Assembly (NCBI RefSeq): GCF_963675815.1
Contig: NZ_OY776574.1
Location: 62,001-126,000 of the forward strand
Direction: 5' to 3'
Source: an uncultured Desulfuromusa sp.
Lineage (GTDB): Bacteria; Desulfobacterota; Desulfuromonadia; Desulfuromonadales; Geopsychrobacteraceae
Length of the DNA stretch: 64,000 nucleotides
Each line of letters opens with the position of its first letter. Position 1 is the first letter of the stretch. The position numbers and the translations under genes are program-made. Shown piece after piece: positions 25,985 through 34,851 of the stretch. Under the pieces are notes generated by a model that was not told the DNA's origin, ran no database searches, and worked only from the letters and a program-made list of their open reading frames with translations.

Positions 25985-26599
25985 ATGAGTTCAACTTTAG
26001 TTATGCGGCGTATGCCGGAATTTGAAATGGAGGCATATGATGCAGCCACAGGTCATTACACAACTATTTCCAGTGAGCAACTCAAAGGTAAATGGGGAGT
26101 GGTGTGTTTCTATCCAGCCGATTTCACCTTTGTCTGCCCGACTGAAATCGCTGCCATGAATTCACAACGTGACAAACTGAATGAACTTGGAGTTGTTGTG
26201 GTGCCTATCTCGGGAGACACAAAGTTCAGCCATAAGCGTTTTGCCGAAACTGAGCCCCTGTTAAAAGATTTGCAACTGACTATGGGTGCTGACAATACCG
26301 GTAATGTTGCCCGTAAATTTGGGGTCTGGATCGAACAGGAAGGTGTTGCCCTGCGCGGCCGCTTCATCATTAATCCTGACGGTGTGATCGTCGCTGAAGA
26401 AACTGTCGCCGACAGCGTCGGCCGCAGTGTTATGGAATTGATCCGCCAGCTGGAAGCATGGCAGCATGCCTACAGCACCGGTGAAGTCTGCCCTGCCAAC
26501 TGGCGTAAGGGGAAAAAGACGCTTCCCGTTAACACTGATGTCGAACAAATGACAGGTAATGTCGGTCAATATATCACTATAGAAGAAATTCTCGCGTAA
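25985..26599 (+). CDS. 2-Cys peroxiredoxin (AhpC/Prx1 type)
   Basis: Reduces peroxides with a peroxidatic Cys in FYPADFTFVCPTE (Cys51) and a resolving Cys in GEVCPANW near residue 170, the typical 2-Cys Prx1/AhpC layout. The 204-residue start at 25985 has AGGAGG eight bases upstream. The frame remains open upstream: an alternative ATG at 25904 with its own AGGAGA would add 27 acidic residues (MPCDTTKVIEDTEPIV and on), so two forms are possible. It follows dps by 239 bases and ends in a strong terminator. Confidence 0.93.
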   Translation: MSSTLVMRRMPEFEMEAYDAATGHYTTISSEQLKGKWGVVCFYPADFTFVCPTEIAAMNSQRDKLNELGVVVVPISGDTKFSHKRFAETEPLLKDLQLTMGADNTGNVARKFGVWIEQEGVALRGRFIINPDGVIVAEETVADSVGRSVMELIRQLEAWQHAYSTGEVCPANWRKGKKTLPVNTDVEQMTGNVGQYITIEEILA

Positions 26600-26648
26600 C
26601 TGTTCCATGACAGGAATGATGTTTCCTTGGAATGAAACGGAATAATAG

Positions 26649-26693
26649 AAAAGAACAGCGTAAGGCAGTCATCGAGTCTTACGCTGTTCTTTT
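26649..26693 (+). terminator. 16-bp perfect terminator after the peroxiredoxin gene
   Basis: AAAAGAACAGCGTAAG (26649-26664) pairs exactly with 26678-26693 around a 13-base loop; the 3' arm ends in TTTT. The rest of the 317-base gap to the next gene shows nothing else recognisable. Confidence 0.85.
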
Positions 26694-26916
26694 ATCTACC
26701 GGAAAACTTATTTTTTAAAAGCCGGATAAAAACACAAACTCCCAGGGGACTGAATGGTTAATCCTGGCCTGGGTATAAAGACCGTCCCCCACCACCGGAT
26801 AGATTCTGATTTTCTACCTTTCACACGATAACCCCAAAAACCGAACAAATCAGATGCAATGCGACCAACACTGTGCTAGAACCAAAACTTATTTCTAAAC
26901 AAAGAAAGGAAAATCA

Positions 26917-27378
26917 ATGATACAGGCAAAAGAAGCAGATAAGGTCTCAATTCATTTTATCGGTAAACTTGCAGATGGGACGATCATTGACACCACCCAC
27001 GAAGATCCATGCAATGATGATGAGTGCGGTCATGCACATGGCCCGATGGAATTAGTCATTGGCGAGGGAGATTTTTATCTCCCGATTGAAGAAGCATTGG
27101 TCGGCATGAGTGTCGGTGACAAGAAAAGCATTGTTATCTCGCCTGATGACGCTTTCGGTGAGTACGATCCGGAAAATGTTTTCAGTATTCCACGCAGTGA
27201 ATTTGCCGATGACATCACCCCGGAAATTGGCCTGGAATTAGAGGTAACCGGCGAGGATGATGAAGTTTACATGGTAACAATTGTTGAACTGAGCGACGAG
27301 GAAATCTCCTTTGACACCAATCATCCCCTGGCTGGTGAAGAGTTAAATTACGAATTTGAGCTGGTCGAAATCCTCTAG
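26917..27378 (+). CDS. SlyD-family FKBP prolyl isomerase with a Cys/His-rich insert
   Basis: A 153-residue SlyD-type chaperone-isomerase with the same frame as the paralog at 12986-13405: HFIGKLADGTIIDTT, PIEEALVGMSVGDKK, the DDAFGEYDPENVF flap and TNHPLAGEELNYEFELVEI. It differs in carrying an insert of about 12 residues (CNDDECGHAHG) next to the first strand, with two Cys and two His that could bind a metal such as Ni or Zn. Preceded by GAAAGGAAA. It stands as a single gene after the peroxiredoxin terminator. Confidence 0.92.
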   Translation: MIQAKEADKVSIHFIGKLADGTIIDTTHEDPCNDDECGHAHGPMELVIGEGDFYLPIEEALVGMSVGDKKSIVISPDDAFGEYDPENVFSIPRSEFADDITPEIGLELEVTGEDDEVYMVTIVELSDEEISFDTNHPLAGEELNYEFELVEIL

Positions 27379-27451
27379 CATTCCAGACAGTCCATTCACC
27401 GTACAGGCGAGCAATGGACCACAAAACAATGCTCAAGCGTAAAGGCCACTG

Positions 27452-27946
27452 TCATTTGTCCAGCAGAAAATCAACCAGTGCCCGGTTCAACTCCAGAAGT
27501 TCCGGCCGGATAGCATCCATATCCCGCTTTGACCAGACCTGAGCGTTCATACCACCTTGGTAAACGGGATCCAATCCTGACGATGGAGTGAAAATCTCAA
27601 CATTCAAAAACGTGGTATTGATAACCTCCCCCTGAACATCAACGCGCATGGTAAAAGACACTTGCAAGTCGCCTTTGGTTACGCATTCAACCCAGGAGCA
27701 GGGATAGTCAATGTGGCCGATACCCGTGATGATCCCCTCTTGTCGGTCCTCTAAAACAACCGGCTCAGCATGGACGGTAAAATATTTCTCCATCCAGAAT
27801 CTGGTCATATCTAATAACTGCTGTTGTGTTCGTCCCTGAACCTCATTGGTCACATGGATGATTTTTTCCGATGCCGGTATCCGCGTGAGACTACCGGAAC
27901 AACTGGTGATAAAAAGAAATAAAATGAGCAGAAGTGTTTTCAACAT
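27452..27946 (-). CDS. Lipoprotein with a DUF4468/TBP-like fold
   Basis: A 164-residue exported lipoprotein: a hydrophobic signal MLKTLLLILFLF followed by the lipobox-like ITSC with Cys18 as lipidation site (numbered from this start). The mature part shows the VTNEVQGRTQQQLLDMTRFWMEKYF helix and GIITGIGHIDYPCSW strand pattern of DUF4468 (TBP-like) proteins; a Cys pair in the loop (YPCSWVEC) could form a disulfide. Start set at 27946 with GGAG upstream. Convergent with the slyD paralog. Function unknown. Confidence 0.78.
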   Translation of the reverse strand: MLKTLLLILFLFITSCSGSLTRIPASEKIIHVTNEVQGRTQQQLLDMTRFWMEKYFTVHAEPVVLEDRQEGIITGIGHIDYPCSWVECVTKGDLQVSFTMRVDVQGEVINTTFLNVEIFTPSSGLDPVYQGGMNAQVWSKRDMDAIRPELLELNRALVDFLLDK

Positions 27947-28145
27947 ATAGCAGGGCTCCAATTAAAAAGTAGACAGACTCATGACATAAGATGACTTTCC
28001 GAGTATAACACTATAAGAGCTTCTTTCATCCCGATATGATGACAACAACACGACGGGCCGGAATAAAGTTCTTGTTCTTTCTCGGCATGAAACCTGTCGG
28101 GCTCTGCAAAAAGCCCCTATAAAAAGCATAACAAGAGCGAGGCAT

Positions 28146-28640
28146 ATGAAAAAGGAAAACTTAAAAGAAATTATCAGTCGTGATGCACACTGTTTTGGCT
28201 GCAGTCAAAAAAATCCACACGGTCTCAAGATGCGTTTTTACGTCGATGATGCCACCATTTATTCCTGGCCAAAAGTTCCGGATTATCTCTGTGGTTGGGA
28301 TGGAATCGTTCACGGTGGCGTTCTTTCAACCATTCTGGACGAAATCATGAGCTGGAGCGCCATCTACAACATCCATCGCGTTGTCATGACCAAAACCATG
28401 ACGGTTGACTTCTTCAAGCCCGTTTACATCGCTGATGATCTCAGAGTTGAGGGACGGGTGATTGAACAGACCAATGAAAGAGAAGTGATCGTTGAGGGGA
28501 AAATTTACAAAGGCGATCATCTTCTCTGTGCACAGAGCCGTGGCACCTTTGCCGTTTTCACAGCAAAAGCCGTGAAAAGAATGAAAATCATGCCGCCGGA
28601 AGTTCTCGAAGGATTTGGCGATTTATTGGATCTGGAATAA
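28146..28640 (+). CDS. Hotdog-fold thioesterase, PaaI-like
   Basis: A 164-residue single-domain hotdog protein. The HGGVLSTILDE motif at about residues 58-68 supplies the catalytic acid and oxyanion positions of the PaaI/YbgC-like acyl-CoA thioesterases, and VDFFKPVYIADDLRVEGRV is the typical central strand. The CFGCSQKNPHGL N-terminal segment is common in the thioesterase subfamily. Likely hydrolyses an acyl- or aryl-CoA. A GAGCGAG RBS precedes the ATG. Physiological substrate is unknown. Confidence 0.88.
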   Translation: MKKENLKEIISRDAHCFGCSQKNPHGLKMRFYVDDATIYSWPKVPDYLCGWDGIVHGGVLSTILDEIMSWSAIYNIHRVVMTKTMTVDFFKPVYIADDLRVEGRVIEQTNEREVIVEGKIYKGDHLLCAQSRGTFAVFTAKAVKRMKIMPPEVLEGFGDLLDLE

Positions 28641-28678
28641 TTTTTTAACTATACACTTATCGAAACAGGACACTAAAT

Positions 28679-29023
28679 ATGAGTAATTTACCTAACTGCC
28701 CGGAATGCAACTCCGAATACACTTATGAAGATCGTGGTCTCTACGTCTGCCCGGAATGTGCCCATGAATGGAGCATGGATGCCGTTGGCGAAGAGAGCGA
28801 ACAAGCAGAGATCATCTGTGATGCCAACGGTCATCCGTTACAAAATGGGGATACCGTCACCGTCATCAAGAACCTGAAGGTCAAAGGCTCTTCATCAGAT
28901 GTTAAAGTCGGCACCAAAATCAAAAATATTCGTCTCGTATCTGGTGATCATAATATCGACTGCAAAATACCAGGTATCGGCTCAATGGGCCTAAAATCTG
29001 AATTTGTTAAAAAAATCGGGTAA
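28679..29023 (+). CDS. yjdM: PhnA/YjdM-family zinc-ribbon protein
   Basis: A 114-residue protein of the PhnA/YjdM family. The N-terminal zinc ribbon uses CPEC (9-12) and CPEC (25-28), and the C-terminal SH3-like region carries the conserved DANGHPLQNGDTVTVIKNLKVKGSS and KVGTKIKNIRLV signatures. Despite the historical phn name, E. coli YjdM is not a phosphonate enzyme; its role remains poorly defined. It starts 38 bases after the thioesterase gene and may be co-transcribed. Confidence 0.93.
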   Translation: MSNLPNCPECNSEYTYEDRGLYVCPECAHEWSMDAVGEESEQAEIICDANGHPLQNGDTVTVIKNLKVKGSSSDVKVGTKIKNIRLVSGDHNIDCKIPGIGSMGLKSEFVKKIG

Positions 29024-29105
29024 TTAAGACGCCTAAAGACTCTGTCTTCACTTTTGGGGTTCCAAAACTTCTGAGAATGAGTCAGCGAGCGCGCAATTTT
29101 TCTGC

Positions 29106-29795
29106 TTACGGATAAATTTTATCCCAGCTCAGGGATGACTCTCTTAAAAGATCCAGCTCATCTTCAGGATGACTGAGAAGGTAACGAACCAAGCCGCTCA
29201 TCTGGAAACTGCGGCCATCCAAACCAGCCTGGTCCAAGCCGGTCGCCACTCCTGAAAATAATGTTTTGTACAGCTGGAGCTGGAACTGATGCATCAGCAC
29301 CGGCTTCTGCTCACCGAAAACTTGTCCGGTGACTGCTGCGCGACAACTCTCAACATCAGTCGATGTGATGCTGCGACAGAACAATGGCCTGACCGGATAG
29401 ATAAGGCACCATCCCCGATCGTCAAGAAAGGCGCATTTACAACGCGCCAGAAGGCGTTCATCATCATCCAGGCCGCGGACATTGCGCCAGAGAGAATCCA
29501 ACGCTGCAGCCACTTGCGCCAATACGGGGGGATCCAATTGACGCAGGAATCGGACGATCGATATTCCTTCAAGCAAAGTTATAGAGACATTGACCACACA
29601 GCAGAATTGACATCCAGGGGCACAATCAATCAGATTCCGATCACCCTCCTTCTGCTGCTCAATCTGTGCTTCAGCCGCAGACCAGATGACACTTAATTCT
29701 TCAAGCAGCCGAGAAATATCTCTATCCGTGTTTTTAAGAATGGAAAAACGCTCTGCAGTCTGTTGTCGTAGTTGGGACATATCAAAAGTGACCAT
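29106..29795 (-). CDS. YkgJ-family cysteine-cluster protein
   Basis: A 229-residue protein with the CxxxCxxCC cluster (CAPGCQFCC) at about 57-65, then C-x-C and a WCLIYPVRPLFCR segment, the YkgJ pattern proposed to bind zinc or an Fe-S cluster. Members are widespread in anaerobes, with no settled function. A GGAG nine bases upstream supports start 29795. Divergent from rmuC. Confidence 0.85.
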   Translation of the reverse strand: MVTFDMSQLRQQTAERFSILKNTDRDISRLLEELSVIWSAAEAQIEQQKEGDRNLIDCAPGCQFCCVVNVSITLLEGISIVRFLRQLDPPVLAQVAAALDSLWRNVRGLDDDERLLARCKCAFLDDRGWCLIYPVRPLFCRSITSTDVESCRAAVTGQVFGEQKPVLMHQFQLQLYKTLFSGVATGLDQAGLDGRSFQMSGLVRYLLSHPEDELDLLRESSLSWDKIYP

Positions 29796-29926
29796 TGGCT
29801 TTGCTCTCCAATCCGTAATAACTCACGTGAGGGTATCCATCCGTAGCGCCATCTTGCTTGTCGATTCCGTAATGCTCTGTTATCGTACCATCAGAAGCCT
29901 ATCAATATAGATGAAGGAAAACAACC

Positions 29927-31225
29927 GTGCCTCTGACTGATAATATCTGGATACTCCCTGCAGTGACTCTCGTCATTGGTCTCTTTTGCGGCTGGCTGAT
30001 TGCCCGTCTGCAAGCAAGCCAACATCTTCACCAAGAACTCAGCAAAGAACAGATGGAGCGGGATCAGCTGTTGCAGCAAGTCGCTCGCATCGAGGCGCAA
30101 CTTGAAGCGGAACGACATGCAAACGCAGACAAACTGAGGTTTCTGGACGAGACCAGGCAGCAGGTTGAAAAAAATTTCCAGGCCCTTTCGGCACAAGCGC
30201 TGGCTGCCAACAATCAAAGCTTTCTGGATCTTGCAAAAACGACGCTGGGATCCTTTCAGCAACAGGCCAAAGGTGATCTGGAAGCACGCCACCAAGCGAT
30301 AGGGCAACTGGTTCAACCTCTCAAAGAATCTCTCCATAAAGTGGATAGCAAAATCGAACAGCTGGAACAATCCCGTAGCGGAGCCTATGCCCGTCTTGAT
30401 GAACAATTGAAATCGTTACTGAACAGTCAGGTCAAACTCGAATCGGAAACCGGCAATCTTGTTCGTGCCTTGCGGACTCCGGCAGTGCGTGGTCGCTGGG
30501 GAGAAATTCAACTGCGCAAAGTCGTGGAAATGGCAGGCATGGTCAATTACTGCGATTTTATTGAGCAGGAAACCGCCGATAGTGGTCGTCTCCGTCCCGA
30601 CATGATCATCAAACTCCCCAATGGTCGCAATATCATCGTTGATTCTAAAGCCCCTCTACAAGGTTATCTCGAATCGCTGGAAGCGACAGAGGATAAACAG
30701 CGTACGATCTGTCTCGCCCATCATGCTCGTCAGATTCGTGATCACTTACAAAAGTTGTCAGCCAAAAACTATTGGGAACAATTCCAACCGACACCGGAAT
30801 TTGTGGTTCTGTTCCTGCCGGGGGAAACCTTTTTTTCTGCGGCACTCGCTCAAGATCCCAGCTTGATTGAAGCAGGTGTGGACCAGAAAGTTTTACTGGC
30901 AACCCCAACCACACTGATCGCCCTGCTCCGCTCGGTTGCCTACGGCTGGCGGCAAGAAAAATTAACCGAAAATGCCGAAGTCATCAGCCAGCTCGGCCGG
31001 GAAATGTATGACCGCCTGGCGACTCTCAATCAACATTTTACCCAGATGGGGAAAAATCTGGAGCGAGCTGTCGATAGTTACAACAAGGGGATTGCATCCC
31101 TTGACAGCCGGGTCTTAAGTTCTGCGCGCAAGTTAAAAGAGTTGGGAGCCGGAAGCAGCAAGGAAATCAATGCCGTTGAGCAGATTGACAAGCTGCCACG
31201 CTCTCCACAGCCTCCTGAGTCCTGA
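29927..31225 (+). CDS. rmuC: RmuC-family DNA recombination protein
   Basis: A 432-residue protein with an N-terminal membrane anchor (WILPAVTLVIGLFCGWLIA), a long coiled coil (about 30-185) and a C-terminal nuclease-like domain. Signatures include RGRWGEIQLRKVVEMAGMV, RPDMIIKLPNGRNIIVDSKAPL, with the D-S-K of a PD-(D/E)XK-like core, and FVVLFLPGE. RmuC limits inversions at short inverted repeats. Preceded by GATGAAGGA. Stands alone between the divergent ykgJ-like gene and the LemA operon. Confidence 0.93.
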   Translation: MPLTDNIWILPAVTLVIGLFCGWLIARLQASQHLHQELSKEQMERDQLLQQVARIEAQLEAERHANADKLRFLDETRQQVEKNFQALSAQALAANNQSFLDLAKTTLGSFQQQAKGDLEARHQAIGQLVQPLKESLHKVDSKIEQLEQSRSGAYARLDEQLKSLLNSQVKLESETGNLVRALRTPAVRGRWGEIQLRKVVEMAGMVNYCDFIEQETADSGRLRPDMIIKLPNGRNIIVDSKAPLQGYLESLEATEDKQRTICLAHHARQIRDHLQKLSAKNYWEQFQPTPEFVVLFLPGETFFSAALAQDPSLIEAGVDQKVLLATPTTLIALLRSVAYGWRQEKLTENAEVISQLGREMYDRLATLNQHFTQMGKNLERAVDSYNKGIASLDSRVLSSARKLKELGAGSSKEINAVEQIDKLPRSPQPPES

Positions 31226-31270
31226 GAAAGTACAAATAAAACTCATCTCCCCACCAATGTAATCTTTCTA

Positions 31271-31279
31271 TGTTATAAT
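31271..31279 (+). promoter_or_regulatory. Extended -10 promoter of the LemA operon
   Basis: TGTTATAAT, an extended -10 (TG-N-TATAAT), 57 bases before the lemA start codon. No strong -35 is seen, as allowed for extended -10 promoters. Confidence 0.6.
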
Positions 31280-31335
31280 GCTCAGGTTTAAAAAAACCAA
31301 AACAAAAACCAAAACAACATTCCGGAGGAACAACA

Positions 31336-31917
31336 ATGAGAATTCGCATTCTATTTATCTTGCTCTGCAGTACTCTTTTACTCAGCAGCTGCGGCTACAA
31401 CTCCATTCAGAAAAATGAAGAATCGGTTTTCTCTGCCTGGGGTGATGTTGAAGCAACCTATCAGCGCCGCGCCGACCTGATCCCGAATCTGGTATCAACG
31501 GTAAAAGCCTATGCTGCACATGAAAAAGAGACTCTGACTGATGTTGTCAATGCCAGAGCCAAGGTCGGACAGACAAATATTTCTGCCGATAAATTAGGTG
31601 ATGCAGCGGCGATGCAACAATTCCAACAAGCCCAGGGACAACTTTCCGGAGCCCTGTCACGGTTGCTGGTGGTTGTTGAGCGCTATCCCGACTTGAAAGC
31701 AAGTCAGAATTTCCTTGATCTGCAACATCAATTGGAAGGAACAGAAAACCGCATCAATGTCGCTCGCCAACGTTACAATGATGCAGTCAGAGCGTTTAAC
31801 ACCTCCATCCGGACCTTCCCGAACAACCTGACCAACAACTTTTTGCTTCATCTGGAACGTAAAGAAGCATTCAAAGCCGATGCCGGTGCTGCAACAGCTC
31901 CAAAGGTGACATTCTGA
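31336..31917 (+). CDS. lemA: LemA-family protein
   Basis: A 193-residue membrane-anchored protein. N-terminal helix with a lipobox-like LLLSSCGYN (Cys at about 19), then the LemA helical bundle: QKNEESVFSAWGDVEATYQRRADLIPNLVSTVKAYAAHE, SGALSRLLVVVERYPDLKASQNF and the ENRINVARQRYNDAVRAFNTSIR signature. GGAGG precedes the ATG. Its stop overlaps the next TPM gene by one base, indicating an operon of LemA and two TPM-domain proteins; this grouping is widely conserved but its job is unclear. Confidence 0.94.
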   Translation: MRIRILFILLCSTLLLSSCGYNSIQKNEESVFSAWGDVEATYQRRADLIPNLVSTVKAYAAHEKETLTDVVNARAKVGQTNISADKLGDAAAMQQFQQAQGQLSGALSRLLVVVERYPDLKASQNFLDLQHQLEGTENRINVARQRYNDAVRAFNTSIRTFPNNLTNNFLLHLERKEAFKADAGAATAPKVTF

Positions 31918-32630
31918 TGCGTCATATTTTCTCCTTATTGTTCATTTTCCTGCTGACCTGTTCAGCTGTGATGGCGCTGACCATTCCCAAGCCGTCAGGC
32001 TACGTGAATGATGTTGCGGGTTTGCTATCACAGACAACACAACTGAAACTTGAACAGTTTTTGCGTGATTTTGAAAAAAGTGATTCTACCCAGATCACAA
32101 TCCTCACCATCCCAACCCTGGATGGAGAGGTTTTGGAAGATTATTCACTCAGAGTCTTCGAGAACTGGAAAATAGGTCAACAGGGAAAAGACAACGGTGC
32201 ACTCCTCCTGATTTCCAAGGCTGACAGGAAAATTCGGATCGAAGTTGGTTACGGACTTGAAGGTCGATTAACCGATCTATTGGCCGGACGTATTATTGAC
32301 AATGAAATTTCGCCGAAATTCAAACAGGGGGATTTTGATGGCGGCATCGTCGCCGGTGTTGTCGGGATTGCCGAAGCCGTCCGTGGAGAATACACCGGGA
32401 CCGGAAAAACCAGCAGAGGAAAAAAGAAAAGCAATCCCTTTGGTTTTCTCTTTCTCCTCTTTTTTCTGGGACCGTTTCTCAGCCGGATCGGTGGTCGCCG
32501 AAGCAGCCGCCGTGGCGGCGTGTTTATCGGCGGTCCCTTCATGGGCGGCAGAGGCGGCGGTTTTGGAGGAGGAGGTTTCTCCGGCGGCGGAGGCGGCGGA
32601 GGCGGTGGTGGTGCTTCCGGTGGCTGGTAA
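31917..32630 (+). CDS. TPM-domain (TLP18.3/Psb32/YgcG-like) membrane protein with Gly-rich tail
   Basis: A 237-residue protein. Signal peptide at about 1-20, a periplasmic TPM domain at about 25-165 (GYVNDVAGLLSQTTQLKLEQFL, GKDNGALLLISKADRKIRIEVGYGLEG), a membrane helix (FGFLFLLFFLGPFL) and a C-terminal Gly-rich cytoplasmic tail with an unbroken Gly run. The tail is characteristic of the YgcG/TPM subfamily. Overlaps lemA by one base, so translation is coupled. Confidence 0.92.
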   Translation: MRHIFSLLFIFLLTCSAVMALTIPKPSGYVNDVAGLLSQTTQLKLEQFLRDFEKSDSTQITILTIPTLDGEVLEDYSLRVFENWKIGQQGKDNGALLLISKADRKIRIEVGYGLEGRLTDLLAGRIIDNEISPKFKQGDFDGGIVAGVVGIAEAVRGEYTGTGKTSRGKKKSNPFGFLFLLFFLGPFLSRIGGRRSSRRGGVFIGGPFMGGRGGGFGGGGFSGGGGGGGGGGASGGW

Positions 32631-32710
32631 AATTGAAAACTCTCTGCCCTTCTCTAAAAACATTGCTCTTCTCTGGGTCTCTGTGACTCAGTGTTCATAA
32701 CGGGATTGAT

Positions 32711-33343
32711 ATGAAACCAGCAAATGAGTTCTTCACCAGCGAAGAACAGCAAAAAATAGAAAATGCCGTCAAAGGTGCTGAAACAAAAACCAGTGGCGAG
32801 ATTGTTCCCATGGTGGTCAACTCTTCTTATGAGTACCCACGCGCTGAATTGATTGGTGCCGGAACCTTGGCATTAGCCGTCGGTTTGATATTCAGCTGGG
32901 CCGTTGGGGGGGAATCAATCTGGTGGTTCTTGCCGGTATTCCTGGTCGGTTTTTTTGGTTTTCAGGTGCTGATTCGTAACTCCCCCGGCCTCAAACGCAA
33001 ATTAATCAACCCGAAAGAATTTGATCTTGAAGTCAGGGAAAAAGCGTTAGTCAGCTTTGTTGAACAGGGATTACACGAAACCCGTGATAAAACAGGCATC
33101 TTAATTTTGATCTCACTCTTTGAACACCGTGTTCAGGTGTTGGCAGACAGTGGCATCAACGCAAAAGTTCCCGAGAACACCTGGGACGAGATTGTGACAA
33201 TCATCGTTAACGGCCTGAAAGCCGGAGACTCCTGCAACGCAACATGCCAAGCGGTTGAACGCTGCGGTGAACTCCTGGAAGAACACTTCCCGAGAAAGCA
33301 TGATGATACGGATGAGTTGCCAAATCTGGTTATTGAACCATAA
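32711..33343 (+). CDS. Second TPM-domain membrane protein
   Basis: A 210-residue protein starting with a TPM-type helix-strand unit (FFTSEEQQKIENAVKGAETKTSGEIVPMVV), then two membrane helices (about 52-95) and a further TPM segment (TRDKTGILILISLFEHRVQVLADSGINAKV). It lies 80 bases after the Gly-rich TPM gene and completes the lemA-TPM-TPM operon. Convergent with the DUF1858 gene. Confidence 0.9.
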   Translation: MKPANEFFTSEEQQKIENAVKGAETKTSGEIVPMVVNSSYEYPRAELIGAGTLALAVGLIFSWAVGGESIWWFLPVFLVGFFGFQVLIRNSPGLKRKLINPKEFDLEVREKALVSFVEQGLHETRDKTGILILISLFEHRVQVLADSGINAKVPENTWDEIVTIIVNGLKAGDSCNATCQAVERCGELLEEHFPRKHDDTDELPNLVIEP

Positions 33344-33352
33344 TCGCAATCA

Positions 33353-33562
33353 TCAACTCAGACGATTCAGATCATCAATCAATTCATCGATGTCGGATTC
33401 GCTGTAGTTTTTCAATCGTGCAGCGTCTTCAATGGTATCCCAGACCGGTTCCCCGCAACGGATACATCGGATGTTCTTGTGAAACAGATATCCGACAGCA
33501 TCAGGCTTTAACTCGACCAATTGCTCTATTTTCATATCACGCGTAATGGGTGTATCTGCCAT
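33353..33562 (-). CDS. DUF1858-domain protein
   Basis: A 69-residue protein with the DUF1858 pattern: an ITRDMKIEQLVELKPDAVGYLF segment followed by the CIRCG metal-site-like Cys pair and WDTIEDAARLKNYSESDIDELIDDL. These small proteins occur in anaerobes and are fused or adjacent to redox enzymes. Start set at 33562 (MADTP) with AAGGAG seven bases upstream; the extended frame overlaps the end of tmcAL. Confidence 0.85.
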   Translation of the reverse strand: MADTPITRDMKIEQLVELKPDAVGYLFHKNIRCIRCGEPVWDTIEDAARLKNYSESDIDELIDDLNRLS

Positions 33563-33597
33563 TTTCAAGCTCCTTGTCATCTTCGTGGATCTCTTGT

Positions 33598-34842
33598 TCA
33601 TGTTCTCAGTGATTCGAAGAAATCACGATTTCGGTTGCCGACAGCATAATTCTGCAACAACAATGTATAAATTTTTGTCCCTTTCAATTCCAGATTCAGT
33701 TGCTGTAGTGCAAGTCGATATGCTGACGTCTCGACCCCGTAATGCCGTTTAAGTATGGCATAAATCCGGGAAAAATTCTGGATCAAAGGAATGGATCTCT
33801 GCTTGCGACGAGAGGCCAGGAACTTCTGCCCTTGAGCGCTCGTTGCCAGCAAATGGAGATATTGCGGTCCGTCAGCAAACAGTTGCAGCACAAGATTCCG
33901 TTTCATCCCCAACAAAAGAGAGGCCAACATCCGCTGAATCCGGGTACGGGTCAGTTGCCTGGATTTGAGGCCGGACAACAACTCCTCCAGAGAAAATGCG
34001 TTTTCTGCAGCATTTAACAATCGATTCTCTATCCCATTTTCGACCAACCATAGGTCAGATGAATCGGCAGAGTTGTGAAAAATCTGGCCCAGCAACAATT
34101 GAAAATATTTATTCTCCGCAAACACCCGGCCATGAGCGATCGCTTGATGTAATATCGGCAGAACTGTCGGTGGAATCAGATCACTGACAGATTCCGATTC
34201 CACCAGTTTTTGACGAATTCCAGTCGCACTCGCAATACCATCAGCTCCAGAATCGGTGTCGTGATATCCAGCACCAATCCGCGGGATAGTCACTGCCTGG
34301 ATCATGCTGTCACATAACCGCAAAGCTTTGAGATATTCAATCCCGAGAATATTGTTAGGTTCCGTAAAAATCCTGGATTCAAGAGTATCAGGGGATAACG
34401 CCGAGAGAATTTTCCCTCTGGCCAGAGGATAACTCACCCCCCGGCGCAGCAACTTTGCTGTTTTCTCAGCAACAATCGTCTCATTTTCATACAGCAAGTC
34501 GGCACAACGCTGTAGTGACTCAATTTTTCCACTCTCACTCCCGAAACAGAGACTGTCAACACCCAGTGCAGCCAAAGATTGTACCGCACCCCGAGAAAAA
34601 TCGGGGGCGCTGCTGCAGGCCCAGGGAAGTGGCAATTCGATAACAACATCCACTCCCGCAACCAGTGCCATTTCCGCCCGTGTCCATTTGTCAAGCAGAG
34701 CAGGTTCGCCACGCTGCAAAAAATGACCGCTCATCACCGCAACGGAAACCTCAGCATCAGTGTTACAGAGACTTTCCCGTAGATGATGTAAGTGTCCGTT
34801 ATGGAAAGGATTATATTCCGTAATCAAGCCAACAGCACGCAT
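33598..34842 (-). CDS. tmcAL: tRNA(Met) cytidine acetate ligase TmcAL
   Basis: Forms N4-acetylcytidine at the wobble position of elongator tRNA-Met using acetate and ATP. The 414-residue protein starts with a nucleotidyltransferase fold: GLITEYNPFHNGHLHHL has the HxGH-type motif (HNGH), followed by SGHFLQRGEPALLDKWTRAEMAL, the EPNNILGIEYLKAL block and SATGIR. Formerly DUF795/YlbM. It is immediately followed by the DUF1858 gene and preceded by sfsA (nine-base gap) on the same strand. Confidence 0.92.
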   Translation of the reverse strand: MRAVGLITEYNPFHNGHLHHLRESLCNTDAEVSVAVMSGHFLQRGEPALLDKWTRAEMALVAGVDVVIELPLPWACSSAPDFSRGAVQSLAALGVDSLCFGSESGKIESLQRCADLLYENETIVAEKTAKLLRRGVSYPLARGKILSALSPDTLESRIFTEPNNILGIEYLKALRLCDSMIQAVTIPRIGAGYHDTDSGADGIASATGIRQKLVESESVSDLIPPTVLPILHQAIAHGRVFAENKYFQLLLGQIFHNSADSSDLWLVENGIENRLLNAAENAFSLEELLSGLKSRQLTRTRIQRMLASLLLGMKRNLVLQLFADGPQYLHLLATSAQGQKFLASRRKQRSIPLIQNFSRIYAILKRHYGVETSAYRLALQQLNLELKGTKIYTLLLQNYAVGNRNRDFFESLRT

Positions 34843-34851
34843 AACATCCCT

